A DNA stretch of 64,000 bases, taken from Candidatus Acidianus copahuensis. GTDB taxonomy: Archaea; Thermoproteota; Thermoprotei_A; Sulfolobales; Sulfolobaceae. Both the position numbers and the translations under genes were made by a program. This document shows, in pieces, positions 52,496-61,564 of this stretch. The stretch covers positions 1 to 64,000 of the forward strand of contig NZ_JFZT01000044.1 in the NCBI RefSeq assembly GCF_000632495.1, read 5' to 3'. The notes beneath the pieces were generated by a model. It ran no database searches. It saw only the letters and a list, made by a program, of their open reading frames with translations, and was not told the origin of the DNA. Positions within the stretch are counted from its first letter, which is position 1. Every line of letters starts with the position of its first letter.

Positions 52496-54606
52496 GACTT
52501 TCTCTTTCAACTTATGAAATGGAGCTGGTCAGGAAACAGATAGGTAGAGAGCCTCTAGAAAGTGAATGGAAAGTGATTGATGCCCTATGGTCTGAACACT
52601 GTTCATATAAGTCCTCCAAGATTTTCTTAAGGACTTTTCCTACTGGTGGAGAAAATGTAATAATGGGTATAGAAGACTGGCAAGACGCTGGAGCAGTTGA
52701 CCTGGGGGATGGACTTGCCCTTGTTCTAAAGGTAGAGAGTCATAATCATCCTTCTGCTATAGATCCCTTTAATGGTGCAGCGACTGGAGTAGGAGGAATA
52801 ATAAGGGATATAGTTAGTAAGGGAGCTAAACCTATAGCCCTTCTGGACATGATAAGAGTAGGAGATTTAGGTTCAGAAAGGAATAGATGGCTTCTCAAAG
52901 GTATAATTTCAGGGATCGGCTTTTACGGAAATAGTATTGGAGTTCCAGTTGTTGGAGGAGAATTGTCGTTTGATGAGTCTTATAACGATAATCCATTAGT
53001 TGATGTAGCTTGCGCAGGAATAGTGAAGAAAGATAAAATTATTCCGAGCGTTGTCAAGAAATCAGGACTAAAATTAGTACTAGTGGGTCTTACAGGAATA
53101 GATGGTTTAGGTGGGGCTTCCTTCGCATCTAGAAAGTTGAGCGGAGAGGATGAAATCGGAGCTGTTCAAATAGCTGATCCATTTGCTGGAAAAATAATCA
53201 TTGATGCAACTTTAGAAGTTTCTGATAAGGTGGAGGCGATTAAGGATTTAGGAGGTGGTGGGTTAGCCGTTGCAGTAACTGAGATGGCAAATGGTTTAGG
53301 AGCAAATATTAAATTAGAAAATGTTCCATTGAGAGTTAAAGAAATGACCCCTGAAGATATAATTGTATCTGAAACTCAAGAGCGGATGCTCTTTGCAGTC
53401 GAGGAGGGTAATGTTCAAAGCGTTTGTAAATCTTTTGAGTACTACGAATACCCATGCGCGGTTATAGGTGAAATAACTGAGGATAAGATTATCAGATTTA
53501 CCTTCGAAGGGAAGGAAATAGTATCATTACCTTCTGAACTCCTTCTTTCTCCCCCCTTATATATGTGGGGCACGTCAACAGAAAGAAGGGGAATGAAACC
53601 AAGGATTGCAGTAGAGATTGGACAAGCGATTAGAAAAGTTTTAACTCATCCAGATATGGTAAGCAAAGAATGGGCTTATAGTCAATTTGATTACGAGGTT
53701 GGTATATCTACTGTAATAAAGCCAGGAGAAGCTGATGCTAGTCTAGTTAAATTGCCAAACGGTAAATTCCTTGCTCTTAAGGGAGATGCCAACCCTGAAC
53801 TATGCTTATATAACTCTTACGAGTGTGGAAAGGCAATATTTGCTGAGGTTTATAGGAACTTAGCAACTGTTGGATCTATTGGAGTTGCAGCAGTTGATCA
53901 TCTTCAATTTGGAGACCCAAGAAGACCTGAAGTGTATCAGGACTTTGTTAATTCCGTCAGAGGAATATCCGAGGCATCAAAGGTTCTTAATGTTCCTATA
54001 GTTGGCGGAAAGGTCTCATTTTATAACGAAAACTTGAGGGGAGAGGCAATTAAGCCTACACCATTAATAGTTATGGCTGGGATTAGTGAGAAGTTTTTCA
54101 GACCCAAGATCGACGAAGATCAGTATATAGTTTTATTGGGAATTACTAAAGATCAATTGGCCGGTTCTCTTTATCATAAGTTATTTGGCGGAGAAGAGGA
54201 GACACCTAATGAAATTCTATATGAAGACCTTATTACGAGTAAATTTGTAACTCAATTAATTAGAGAAGGTAAAGTAGAGTTTGTCAAGGATATATCCAAA
54301 GGTGGAATAATAGGATCGCTTTGGCCCATTATCGTAAAAGGATATTCTGTGTCTCTAAATATCGACTCTATAATAGGAGCTTCTAGAGTTGAGTCAAAAT
54401 TATTCTCCGAAAATGGAGGCAGATTTATTCTTCTAACTCAAAATTTAGAGGAGATAATTTCAAGGTCTAGAGATAATGGTATATTCTCGTCTCAAATAGG
54501 TAAAGTTAAGGGAAGAGAGAAGATAGGTTTATCACTTAATGATAAGTTCTTGGACTTGACTGAGGAAGTCGATAAGTACTATAACTTTTTGGAGGGGATG
54601 CAATGA
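52492..54606 (+). CDS. purL: FGAM synthase large subunit PurL
   Basis: 704 aa, the usual small-type PurL. VESHNHPSAIDPFNGAAT is the signature, followed by GGIIRDIVSKGAKPIALLD; two PurM-like halves are visible (DLGGGGLAVAVTEMANG and SKGGIIGSLWPII). Converts FGAR to FGAM with PurS and PurQ. Overlaps purQ and purF by 4 nt each. Confidence 0.96.
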   Translation: MRLSLSTYEMELVRKQIGREPLESEWKVIDALWSEHCSYKSSKIFLRTFPTGGENVIMGIEDWQDAGAVDLGDGLALVLKVESHNHPSAIDPFNGAATGVGGIIRDIVSKGAKPIALLDMIRVGDLGSERNRWLLKGIISGIGFYGNSIGVPVVGGELSFDESYNDNPLVDVACAGIVKKDKIIPSVVKKSGLKLVLVGLTGIDGLGGASFASRKLSGEDEIGAVQIADPFAGKIIIDATLEVSDKVEAIKDLGGGGLAVAVTEMANGLGANIKLENVPLRVKEMTPEDIIVSETQERMLFAVEEGNVQSVCKSFEYYEYPCAVIGEITEDKIIRFTFEGKEIVSLPSELLLSPPLYMWGTSTERRGMKPRIAVEIGQAIRKVLTHPDMVSKEWAYSQFDYEVGISTVIKPGEADASLVKLPNGKFLALKGDANPELCLYNSYECGKAIFAEVYRNLATVGSIGVAAVDHLQFGDPRRPEVYQDFVNSVRGISEASKVLNVPIVGGKVSFYNENLRGEAIKPTPLIVMAGISEKFFRPKIDEDQYIVLLGITKDQLAGSLYHKLFGGEEETPNEILYEDLITSKFVTQLIREGKVEFVKDISKGGIIGSLWPIIVKGYSVSLNIDSIIGASRVESKLFSENGGRFILLTQNLEEIISRSRDNGIFSSQIGKVKGREKIGLSLNDKFLDLTEEVDKYYNFLEGMQ

Positions 54607-55937
54607 TTAAGGTTAAGGAGCATTGCGGAGTTTTCGCATCTATGGGAGAGGGTTCTGTTCATATTGTCTATGAGGGCCTGAAACTCCTTCAACACCGGGG
54701 AGAGGAATCAGCTGGAATATCCTTTTTAAATGGCGAAAATCTTGCTACGATTAAAGGCCTTGGATTAGTTGATGAGGCAATTGGAGATAAGATAGGGAAC
54801 GTGTTCTCAAATGTGAGTATTGGTCATGTGAGGTATTCAACTACTGGTAAGACAACGATAGATGAGGCCCAACCTTTAAGTAACGATAAAATATCTATAG
54901 CCTTTAACGGCACTATAACAAATTACTTTCAATTTGGGAACTTCTCTACAGATACAGAGTTTATATTGAATTTCATGGCAAAATATAGTGATCCGTTAGA
55001 GGGCTTATCTAATTTTATGGCAAGTGCAGACGGAGCCTACTCAATGGTGATAATGTGGAAGGATGGTAGAATTTTTGCTGTTAGGGATCCTCATGGGTTT
55101 AGGCCACTAGTACTTGGCAGAATAAATAACAACTTGGTCATATCATCTGAGGATTCAGCAATTATTCAGATGGGAGGTAAAGTAATCAGAGACGTGAAAC
55201 CAGGGGAGGTCGTAGTTTTCGAAAATGACTCATTTTTAAGCTATCAGCTACAGAGGCAAGACATTGCAGTTTGCTCGTTCGAATATATTTACTTTTCTAG
55301 ATCAGATACATCAATAGATGGTTATCCTGTCTACGATGCCAGAATAAGGTTAGGAGAGGTTTTAGCTGAGAAACATCCAGCCAACGCACAAATTGTTGTT
55401 CCTGTTCCAGATTCAGCTAGGCCAATAGCTCTTGGATTCTCCAGGAAAACTGGAATTCCAATAGAGGAAGGTTTGGTTAGAACTTTGAACTCCAAGAGAT
55501 CCTTTATTTTGCCCTCAGATCGTAGTAGAGTACTAACTCTAGAGGAAAAATTTGGTGTAGTAAGTTCAGCGATAAAGGGGAAGGATATAGCTTTAATTGA
55601 TGATTCGATAGTTAGAGGTAACACGATGAGAAGGATAATTCAATTATTAAGGAGAGCAGGAGCTGAGAAAATTCACGTTCGTATAGGTTCTCCAATGATT
55701 AGATATCCTTGTTATATGGGAATAGACTTTCCTAGAAGGGATCAGTTAATAGCCTTCGAGAAAGATGAAAGTAAAATAGCGAAATCCATAGGTGCAGATT
55801 CAGTGAAATACCTTACTAAGGATGAGATGGTAGAGGCAATAGGAAGGAAGGATCTCTGTGTGGCCTGTTTTACAGGGAAATACCCATTAAAGGGTAATTA
55901 CAACTTAGGAAAACTTGAAGTTACTTTTAGAAGGTGA
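54603..55937 (+). CDS. purF: Amidophosphoribosyltransferase PurF
   Basis: 444 aa. Glutaminase half: catalytic Cys8 in KEHCGVFA (a short propeptide precedes it), LLQHRGEESAGISF, GHVRYSTTGKTT, and FNGTITN. PRTase half: VVPVPDSARPIALGF, PRPP loop ALIDDSIVRGNTMRRI. Iron-sulfur/structural cysteines at RYPCYMG and DLCVACFTGKYP. Commits PRPP to purine synthesis. Followed after 5 nt by its own paralog. Confidence 0.96.
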   Translation: MIKVKEHCGVFASMGEGSVHIVYEGLKLLQHRGEESAGISFLNGENLATIKGLGLVDEAIGDKIGNVFSNVSIGHVRYSTTGKTTIDEAQPLSNDKISIAFNGTITNYFQFGNFSTDTEFILNFMAKYSDPLEGLSNFMASADGAYSMVIMWKDGRIFAVRDPHGFRPLVLGRINNNLVISSEDSAIIQMGGKVIRDVKPGEVVVFENDSFLSYQLQRQDIAVCSFEYIYFSRSDTSIDGYPVYDARIRLGEVLAEKHPANAQIVVPVPDSARPIALGFSRKTGIPIEEGLVRTLNSKRSFILPSDRSRVLTLEEKFGVVSSAIKGKDIALIDDSIVRGNTMRRIIQLLRRAGAEKIHVRIGSPMIRYPCYMGIDFPRRDQLIAFEKDESKIAKSIGADSVKYLTKDEMVEAIGRKDLCVACFTGKYPLKGNYNLGKLEVTFRR

Positions 55938-55942
55938 ATTAA

Positions 55943-57148
55943 ATGGCAGGAATATCCGGAATACTAGCCTTTGATAAGGTATGGAATGTAAACAAATTCC
56001 TGAAATACTCCCTTATTGGGCTTCAACATAGAGGATATAATTTTACGGGAGTGGCAGTATATAACGAAGGTAAAATAGAGAGTAAAACGTATAATGAATC
56101 TCCAGAGGATGCTGAAGTGTCCTACGACGGATGGGCAGGGATAGGATATTCGGGTAGCAGGAAAGGGTATCCTGTAAAGGTAGGAGGTATAGCCTACGTA
56201 GTTGATGGAGTACTTAAGGAAAATCCAGAGGAATTTGCAAAAGATCTTTTAAAAGATCCTGAAAGGGCACTCGAAAATGCAAAAGGCGTGTTTAATTTAA
56301 TAGCTTTAACTGAAAATGAAAAAATAATAGCATATAGAGATAAATTTGGTTTAAGACCATTATTTCTAGGCGGTTTTGGGTTCGACCTAGGTATAGTATC
56401 TTCAGAGTCTTCTGGAATTAATGTTATAGGAGGAGATACTAAGAGAGAAATAAATCCTGGAGAGATGGTTGTCCTTGAAAGGTTTAACGTTGAGTCAAAG
56501 CAATTGAGAGTTGAAAGAAAAGCTACATGTTCTATAGAATATATTTATCAATCAAGAATAGATGGTATTTTAGAAAAGTCGCAGATATATGATGTAAGAA
56601 TAAGAATTGGAGAAGAGCTAGCCAAAGAATGGCCAATATCAGCAGATACTGTAGTAGGCGTCCCAGACACTGCTTTACCTTTTGCAATAGGCTATTCGAG
56701 AAAGCTAGGTTTAAGAGTTGATTTAGGTTTTACAAGAACTGGCAGTCCAATAAGAACTATGATTGCCGGAGATAATTTTCTTAAGGTTGTAGGAGTTCAA
56801 CTCAAACTCAATCCAATAAGGTCCGCATTTTTCGGTAAGAGAATAGTACTAATAGACGACTCGATGGTTACTGGTACTACGTTAAAGAACACAGTTTTTA
56901 ATTTAAGAAAAATGGGAGCAAAAGAGATCCATATCCTTATAGGAAGTCCGAAGCTAGTTAGACCTTGTCCATATGGGGTTGAAGTACCTTCGGAATCAGA
57001 TCTAATAGCTGCGAATTTAAAGGATGAGGACATAGCAAAAGTTATAGGTGCAGACTCTATACATTGGCTTAGTATAGATGGTCTCTTTAGATCTATAGGG
57101 AATAAAGACCTTTGTTACGGTTGTATGGGAGGCATATATCCAGGGTGA
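55943..57148 (+). CDS. PurF paralog with degenerate glutaminase site
   Basis: 401 aa, aligned along its whole length with the PurF next to it. The nucleophile Cys is gone (MAGISGILAF where PurF has HCGVFA), HRGEESAG is HRGYNFTG, GHVRYSTTG is GIGYSGSRKG and FNGT is VDGV, so glutamine hydrolysis should be impossible. The PRPP loop is retained as VLIDDSMVTGTTLKN, as are PRTase VVGVPDTALPFAIGY and the cysteines RPCPYG and DLCYGCMGG. I infer an ammonia-using aminotransferase, a regulatory partner or a PurF-heteromer subunit. Shorter by some 40 residues. Co-transcribed. Confidence 0.9.
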   Translation: MAGISGILAFDKVWNVNKFLKYSLIGLQHRGYNFTGVAVYNEGKIESKTYNESPEDAEVSYDGWAGIGYSGSRKGYPVKVGGIAYVVDGVLKENPEEFAKDLLKDPERALENAKGVFNLIALTENEKIIAYRDKFGLRPLFLGGFGFDLGIVSSESSGINVIGGDTKREINPGEMVVLERFNVESKQLRVERKATCSIEYIYQSRIDGILEKSQIYDVRIRIGEELAKEWPISADTVVGVPDTALPFAIGYSRKLGLRVDLGFTRTGSPIRTMIAGDNFLKVVGVQLKLNPIRSAFFGKRIVLIDDSMVTGTTLKNTVFNLRKMGAKEIHILIGSPKLVRPCPYGVEVPSESDLIAANLKDEDIAKVIGADSIHWLSIDGLFRSIGNKDLCYGCMGGIYPG

Positions 57149-57153
57149 TATAG

Positions 57154-58575
57154 ATGCAGAGAGTTCTTTTAATTGGTGATGGAGCAAGGGAAAACGCATT
57201 TGCCTCAGCCTTAAGTTATCTAAGATTATACGCGTTGTCCTCATTTATTAATCCAGGAATAAAGAAAATAGTTGACTCTTCTGGAGGAAAATATTACATT
57301 GGGGACATAAATTCACAAGAATTCGTAAAGAAAGTTAAGGACGATGTTAATCCAGACTTTGCTATTATAGGGCCTGAAGATCCACTATTTCACGGGATTT
57401 CTGATGTATTTTATCAAGAAGGAATTCCAGTTATAGGGGCAAGTAGTAAAAATTCAATGATAGAGAAGTCTAAGACCTGGATGAGGCAATTGATGTGGAA
57501 GTACGGAATTCCAGGTAGGCTTAGATTTAAGGCATTCTCTAGCATTGAAGATGCAGCGAAGTTTATTATGGAATATGGGGGTTCAGTTGCTGTAAAGCCC
57601 TCTGAACAAGTAGGAGGTAAAGGAGTAAAGGTTGTGGCTGATTTACAGGCTTATCTTTCTCAAGAAAAAAGGCTAGCGCTAAGTAAGAGCGTTGATAAAA
57701 TAGGTGAATTAGTTTCAGATAAAGTAAAAGTAATAGTCGAGGAAAGAGTCGATGGCCCAGAATATACACAGCACGTGTTAACTGATGGGCAGTCTTATTT
57801 ACCATTGCCTCTAGCTCAAGACTATAAGCACGCATATCAAGACGGTATTGGTCCAGAGACTGGAGGAATGGGTTCGATATCAGGTCCAAGTTCGCTATTA
57901 CCTTTCATTACTGAAGAGGAATATGAGGATACATTTGATATAGTTAGACAGACAGCCAAAGCAGTAGAGAGAGAAACTGGTGAAAAATACAAAGGTTTCA
58001 TTTCTGGACAAATGATGCTTACTGATCTATGGGGTCCAACAGTCATAGAGTACTATTCAAGGATGGGGGATCCAGAGACATCGGCTATAATACCTAGGAT
58101 AAAAAATTTTGGCGAAGTTCTAATACGGGCAGCTGAAGGTCATTTAAACAAAGTTAAGCCAGAAGTGGTAGAGACATCATCAGTAGTCTGGGTTGTATCG
58201 CCTTTAGGTTATCCGCTAGATAGAACAATAGCTAGGGGAAAAAGAATTTTTGTAGACGTTAAAAAAATAGAAGATTTCGGTTGTCAAGTGTTCTTTGGTT
58301 CAACGTCTTTAGAAGGAGGGCAGATAATAACTCAGGGATCTAGGGCATTAGAACTAGTTGCCCTGGGAGATTATAATGAGGCAGTTAAGAAGCTGGAGCG
58401 ATGTGTATCATTTGTAGGTTCTGAGACTAGGCTAATATATAGGACTGATATAGGTAAGTCAATTGATGACATGATAGAAAAAGCCGAAATAATAAGGTAT
58501 TCATATAAGAAAAGGAAGTCTAAGGGAACTCTAGGCATCTCTGCCGATTGGTCGCCAAACGGTGGTATGTGGTGA
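57154..58575 (+). CDS. purD: Phosphoribosylamine-glycine ligase PurD
   Basis: 473 aa ATP-grasp. VLLIGDGARENAFASALS (N-domain), FAIIGPEDPLFHGISDVF, SVAVKPSEQVGGKGVKVV and VEERVDGPEYTQHVLT (ATP-grasp), and PETGGMGSISGPSSLLPF with MGDPETSAIIPRI near the metal site. It makes GAR, the substrate of PurT at 18-19 kb. Slightly longer than bacterial PurD (about 425), with a basic tail. Overlaps purM start by 4 nt. Confidence 0.95.
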   Translation: MQRVLLIGDGARENAFASALSYLRLYALSSFINPGIKKIVDSSGGKYYIGDINSQEFVKKVKDDVNPDFAIIGPEDPLFHGISDVFYQEGIPVIGASSKNSMIEKSKTWMRQLMWKYGIPGRLRFKAFSSIEDAAKFIMEYGGSVAVKPSEQVGGKGVKVVADLQAYLSQEKRLALSKSVDKIGELVSDKVKVIVEERVDGPEYTQHVLTDGQSYLPLPLAQDYKHAYQDGIGPETGGMGSISGPSSLLPFITEEEYEDTFDIVRQTAKAVERETGEKYKGFISGQMMLTDLWGPTVIEYYSRMGDPETSAIIPRIKNFGEVLIRAAEGHLNKVKPEVVETSSVVWVVSPLGYPLDRTIARGKRIFVDVKKIEDFGCQVFFGSTSLEGGQIITQGSRALELVALGDYNEAVKKLERCVSFVGSETRLIYRTDIGKSIDDMIEKAEIIRYSYKKRKSKGTLGISADWSPNGGMW

Positions 58576-59540
58576 GCGAATACTCAAGATCTGGTGTAGA
58601 TCTAGATAAGGTTAAACGTATTCATGACGAGATATCTAAAACAATATCCTCAACCTATACCAGGACAGTTCTGGGAGCAGGTCATTACTCTGGAGTAATT
58701 GAGGTAAATGGCATTAAGTTGGCCCTTCATACGGACGGCGTTGGAACCAAGACTATATTAGCCTTAAGATCGGGTATTCTAGAACCTGTCGGTCAAGATT
58801 GTGTAGCTATGAATGTAAATGATTTGATATGTATTGGTTCAATTCCTTTAGCTTTAGTTGACTACATCGCGTTAGATAAGCCTTCAACTGATCTAGTATC
58901 AAAGGTAATGAGCGGTCTAATTAAAGCCTCAAAGGAGTCTGGCGTTGATATAGTGGGTGGGGAAACTGCTATAATGCCTGGTGTAATAAATGGGTTTGAT
59001 CTATCTTGCACTGCATTAGGCATAGTTAACGAATTAAAAACTGGTAAAGATATAAGGCCGGGAGATGTAGTAATAGGTTTGAAAAGTAATGGAGTCCATT
59101 CAAATGGGTTTTCTCTCATTAGGAGGTTAATAGAGGAAGGCAAAATTGCCTTTGACTCTTGGAAAGACGAACTCATGAAACCCACAGCTCTATATGTGAA
59201 ACCAATACTTGAAGTCCTTCCATACATAAAGGGCGCTGCACATATAACTGGAGGTTCATTCTCTAAAATACGAAGATTAACCGGGCTAAAGGTTGAACTT
59301 TTAGATATGCCTGAACCGCAAGAAGTTTTTAAGGAAATTGAAAAGTCCGGTGTTCCACACGAAGAAATGTACAAAGTGTTTAACATGGGTATTGGTATGA
59401 CCCTTTTCCTTTCAAAAGAGAATGTCGATGAAGTAATGAAAACTGTTCAAAAATATGTTGACGCTTTTAAAATAGGAGAAGTTAAAGAAGGAGAAGGAAT
59501 AATAATCAGGACATATAAAAATCAAGTTCTCTCAATATAG
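58572..59540 (+). CDS. purM: AIR synthetase PurM
   Basis: 322 aa. YSRSGVDLDKVKRIHDEIS at the N terminus, LALHTDGVGTKTILALRSG, GQDCVAMNVNDLICIG, and GVDIVGGETAIMPG are diagnostic. I use GTG 58572 (VSEYSRSGVD) because its GTGA overlaps the purD stop; starts further upstream (58548) would add residues inside purD. Cyclises FGAM to AIR. Last gene of the operon. Confidence 0.95.
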   Translation: MSEYSRSGVDLDKVKRIHDEISKTISSTYTRTVLGAGHYSGVIEVNGIKLALHTDGVGTKTILALRSGILEPVGQDCVAMNVNDLICIGSIPLALVDYIALDKPSTDLVSKVMSGLIKASKESGVDIVGGETAIMPGVINGFDLSCTALGIVNELKTGKDIRPGDVVIGLKSNGVHSNGFSLIRRLIEEGKIAFDSWKDELMKPTALYVKPILEVLPYIKGAAHITGGSFSKIRRLTGLKVELLDMPEPQEVFKEIEKSGVPHEEMYKVFNMGIGMTLFLSKENVDEVMKTVQKYVDAFKIGEVKEGEGIIIRTYKNQVLSI

Positions 59541-59586
59541 AATTTAATGAATATCTTTTAAACTCTAAATCATAAAGCTGATTCTA

Positions 59587-60045
59587 GTGGTTAATATGAA
59601 ACCCGTAGATATGAACTCTTTAATAAATTACGTATCTCTAAAAATACTAGGAGGAAGCGATTATTTACTAGACGCTCTAGAGGAATATCTAGTGAATGGC
59701 GAAGGACCAGCTATTGTTGCTCATAAATATAACATATCAAAACATCAACTTAGAGGCTACGCACAAAGAATAATCGAAAAAAGTGGGAATGAGGTTAGAG
59801 CCAAGAAAGTTATTCCGATTCTTAAGGAGATGGCCTCAGGGATTAAACCGGTTGTGATTAGAGATGAGAACGGCGTATATCAATGCTCACTTTGTGAGAC
59901 AGTTGTTGCTAGAGAGGATTCTGAGGAACACGTAAGAAAATATCATAAGGATGTCCTTACTTTGTCCATAAAAAATATGATGGAAAAATTGGAAGAGATA
60001 AGAGCTAAAAGATCTAAGCCCGTAATATTTACTTCAGCAAGTTAA
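59587..60045 (+). CDS. HTH plus C2H2 zinc-finger protein, 152 aa
   Basis: Residues 20-70 contain a helix-turn-helix-like segment (NGEGPAIVAHKYNISKHQL, RGYAQRIIEKSG). Residues 95-120 read YQCSLCETVVAREDSEEH then VRKYH, a C2H2 zinc finger (C-x2-C ... H-x4-H). The Lys/Arg-rich tail ends the protein. Small archaeal C2H2 proteins with HTH are likely transcription factors. It starts at GTG 59587, 46 nt after purM, and may be in the same transcript or have its own TATA (CTTTTAAACTC, near 59557). Confidence 0.75.
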   Translation: MVNMKPVDMNSLINYVSLKILGGSDYLLDALEEYLVNGEGPAIVAHKYNISKHQLRGYAQRIIEKSGNEVRAKKVIPILKEMASGIKPVVIRDENGVYQCSLCETVVAREDSEEHVRKYHKDVLTLSIKNMMEKLEEIRAKRSKPVIFTSAS

Positions 60046-60062
60046 TATTTTTTAGGAGGAAA

Positions 60063-60079
60063 AAGGCTGTTTAAGCCTT
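60063..60079 (+). terminator. Short hairpin downstream of the zinc-finger gene
   Basis: AAGGCT (60063-60068), loop GTTTA, AGCCTT (60074-60079), following a T-rich stretch TATTTTTTAGG at 60047-60057. T-tracts alone commonly end archaeal transcripts; the hairpin may be incidental. Confidence 0.3.
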
Positions 60080-60105
60080 ATTATTGCTCTAAAATAGAAA
60101 AGGCT

Positions 60106-60134
60106 CTTTTATATTTGGTAATACGTATGATACC
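60106..60134 (+). promoter_or_regulatory. TATA box and overlapping palindromic operator candidate of the RHH gene
   Basis: CTTTTATATTT (60106-60116) is about 25 nt before ATG 60138. Just after it, GGTA-ATACGTAT-GA-TACC (60117-60134) contains a perfect 8-bp palindrome with outer inverted arms, placed over the transcription start as expected for an autoregulated ribbon-helix-helix repressor. Confidence 0.5.
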
Positions 60135-60137
60135 TAT

Positions 60138-60290
60138 ATGCGAAAGGTTATTAGCGTGAGGCTGAGAGAAGATATTGTAAAAGAAATTGACTCAAAATGC
60201 AAAGAGATGGGATTAAATAGAACTGAATTTATAAAGAAGGCATTAGAGTTTTACATCGATAATAAGAATAACGGTAAAAAGGCTAATTAG
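60138..60290 (+). CDS. Small ribbon-helix-helix (CopG-like) DNA-binding protein, 50 aa
   Basis: Too short for a long-ORF scan but clear: MRKVISVRLREDIVKEIDSK continuing CKEMGLNRTEFIKKALEF and a basic tail, TAG at 60288. The alternating first strand (VISVRL) plus two helices with NRTEFI is the RHH fold of the CopG/Arc/MetJ class. Likely a dimeric repressor, probably autoregulated through the palindrome upstream. It sits between the zinc-finger gene and the arg operon and could regulate either. Confidence 0.8.
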   Translation: MRKVISVRLREDIVKEIDSKCKEMGLNRTEFIKKALEFYIDNKNNGKKAN

Positions 60291-60350
60291 TTAAGGTAAT
60301 CCTTCAGCTTTCTACTTATAGAGAACTACGTAAAAATGATTATTCTCTTA

Positions 60351-60360
60351 ACTTTTAAAT
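60351..60360 (+). promoter_or_regulatory. TATA-like box of the arg-car operon
   Basis: ACTTTTAAAT lies 25-30 nt before the argG start (TTG 60380 or ATG 60386), suggesting a leaderless or nearly leaderless mRNA. Confidence 0.45.
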
Positions 60361-60385
60361 CTGTTTTTGTTGCGTTTTCTTGAAC

Positions 60386-61564
60386 ATGAAAATAATCCTT
60401 GCATATTCAGGTGGTTTAGATACTACTGTATCAATAAGATGGTTAAAGGAAAAGTATCAGGCCGACGTTATAACTGTCACTGTCGACGTAGGTCAAGTGG
60501 ACGACTTCAAAAAGCTTGAAGAGAGAGCGTATTCAGCTGGGGCAAGCAAACACTATATGATAGACGCAAAGGAGGAGTTTGTAAAAGGTTTCGTAACATA
60601 TGATATAATTATGAATGGCCTTTATGAGGATGTATACCCACTCTCAACAGCCTTAGCAAGGCCTTTAATAGCAGAAAAGATAGTTGAGGTAGCTAAAAAA
60701 GAAGGAACAGAATTCGTCGCCCACGGATCTACTTCAAAAGGTAATGATCAAGTAAGATTTGATCTTGCTGTAATGTCTAAAATGCCTAACGCCAAAATCA
60801 TAGCCCCAGCAAGGATATGGGGAATGACTAGGCAGGATGAGGTAAAGTTTGCAGAAGAAAGGGGAATTCAAATTAAGTTGGAAAGTAGTAAGTACAGTAT
60901 AGATGAAAATTTATGGGGAAGAAGTATTGAGGGAGATGTAATTTCTGATCCCTCCGTGGAGGTTCCAGAGGATGCGTTTGAACTTACAAAAAGGACTTCA
61001 GACAAATCCAGAATGGTCATAGAGTTCGACAAAGGGATTCCCGTATCCATAAATGGAAAGGATTTGGATTTAGTTACTTTAATTAAAGAAGTTAATAGGA
61101 TTGCTGGTTCCACTGGCTTTGGTAGGGTAGACCATATAGAGAATAGGGTAGTTGGATTTAAATCAAGGGAAGTCTATGAAGTTCCAGCAGCTTTAGTCCT
61201 GATCGCAGCTCATAAGGACTTAGAAAAGATGATTTACACTCCTTTGGAGTTTAGGTTCAAGAAGTATGTGGATAGTCAATGGTCTGACTTGGTTTATCAA
61301 GGGTTATGGTATGAGCCATTGAGGGAAACCCTTCAAAGTACTGGTGAGGGAATGAACAAGTGGATCATGGGAAAGGTTGAGGTAGAAGTTCAAGGAGACG
61401 GTATGAGAATTATCGGAAGAGAATCGATAAATTCTCCGTACTCTGACAAGGTAGCCAGTTACAATAAGGGATGGTATCCCTCTGATGAGATGGCAAGAGG
61501 TTTTATAGAGATGTGGGGTATGCATTCGTTGTTAGCGAGAAAGGTGAGGTCAGATGCTTTATAG
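60386..61564 (+). CDS. argG: Argininosuccinate synthase ArgG
   Basis: 392 aa. PP-loop AYSGGLDTTVSIRWL near the N terminus, STALARPLIAEKIVEVA, VAHGSTSKGNDQVRFDLA and ENLWGRSIEGDVISDP, all canonical. Joins citrulline and aspartate. The preferred start is ATG 60386; an in-frame TTG at 60380 would add two residues. Overlaps argH by 11 nt. Confidence 0.96.
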   Translation: MKIILAYSGGLDTTVSIRWLKEKYQADVITVTVDVGQVDDFKKLEERAYSAGASKHYMIDAKEEFVKGFVTYDIIMNGLYEDVYPLSTALARPLIAEKIVEVAKKEGTEFVAHGSTSKGNDQVRFDLAVMSKMPNAKIIAPARIWGMTRQDEVKFAEERGIQIKLESSKYSIDENLWGRSIEGDVISDPSVEVPEDAFELTKRTSDKSRMVIEFDKGIPVSINGKDLDLVTLIKEVNRIAGSTGFGRVDHIENRVVGFKSREVYEVPAALVLIAAHKDLEKMIYTPLEFRFKKYVDSQWSDLVYQGLWYEPLRETLQSTGEGMNKWIMGKVEVEVQGDGMRIIGRESINSPYSDKVASYNKGWYPSDEMARGFIEMWGMHSLLARKVRSDAL

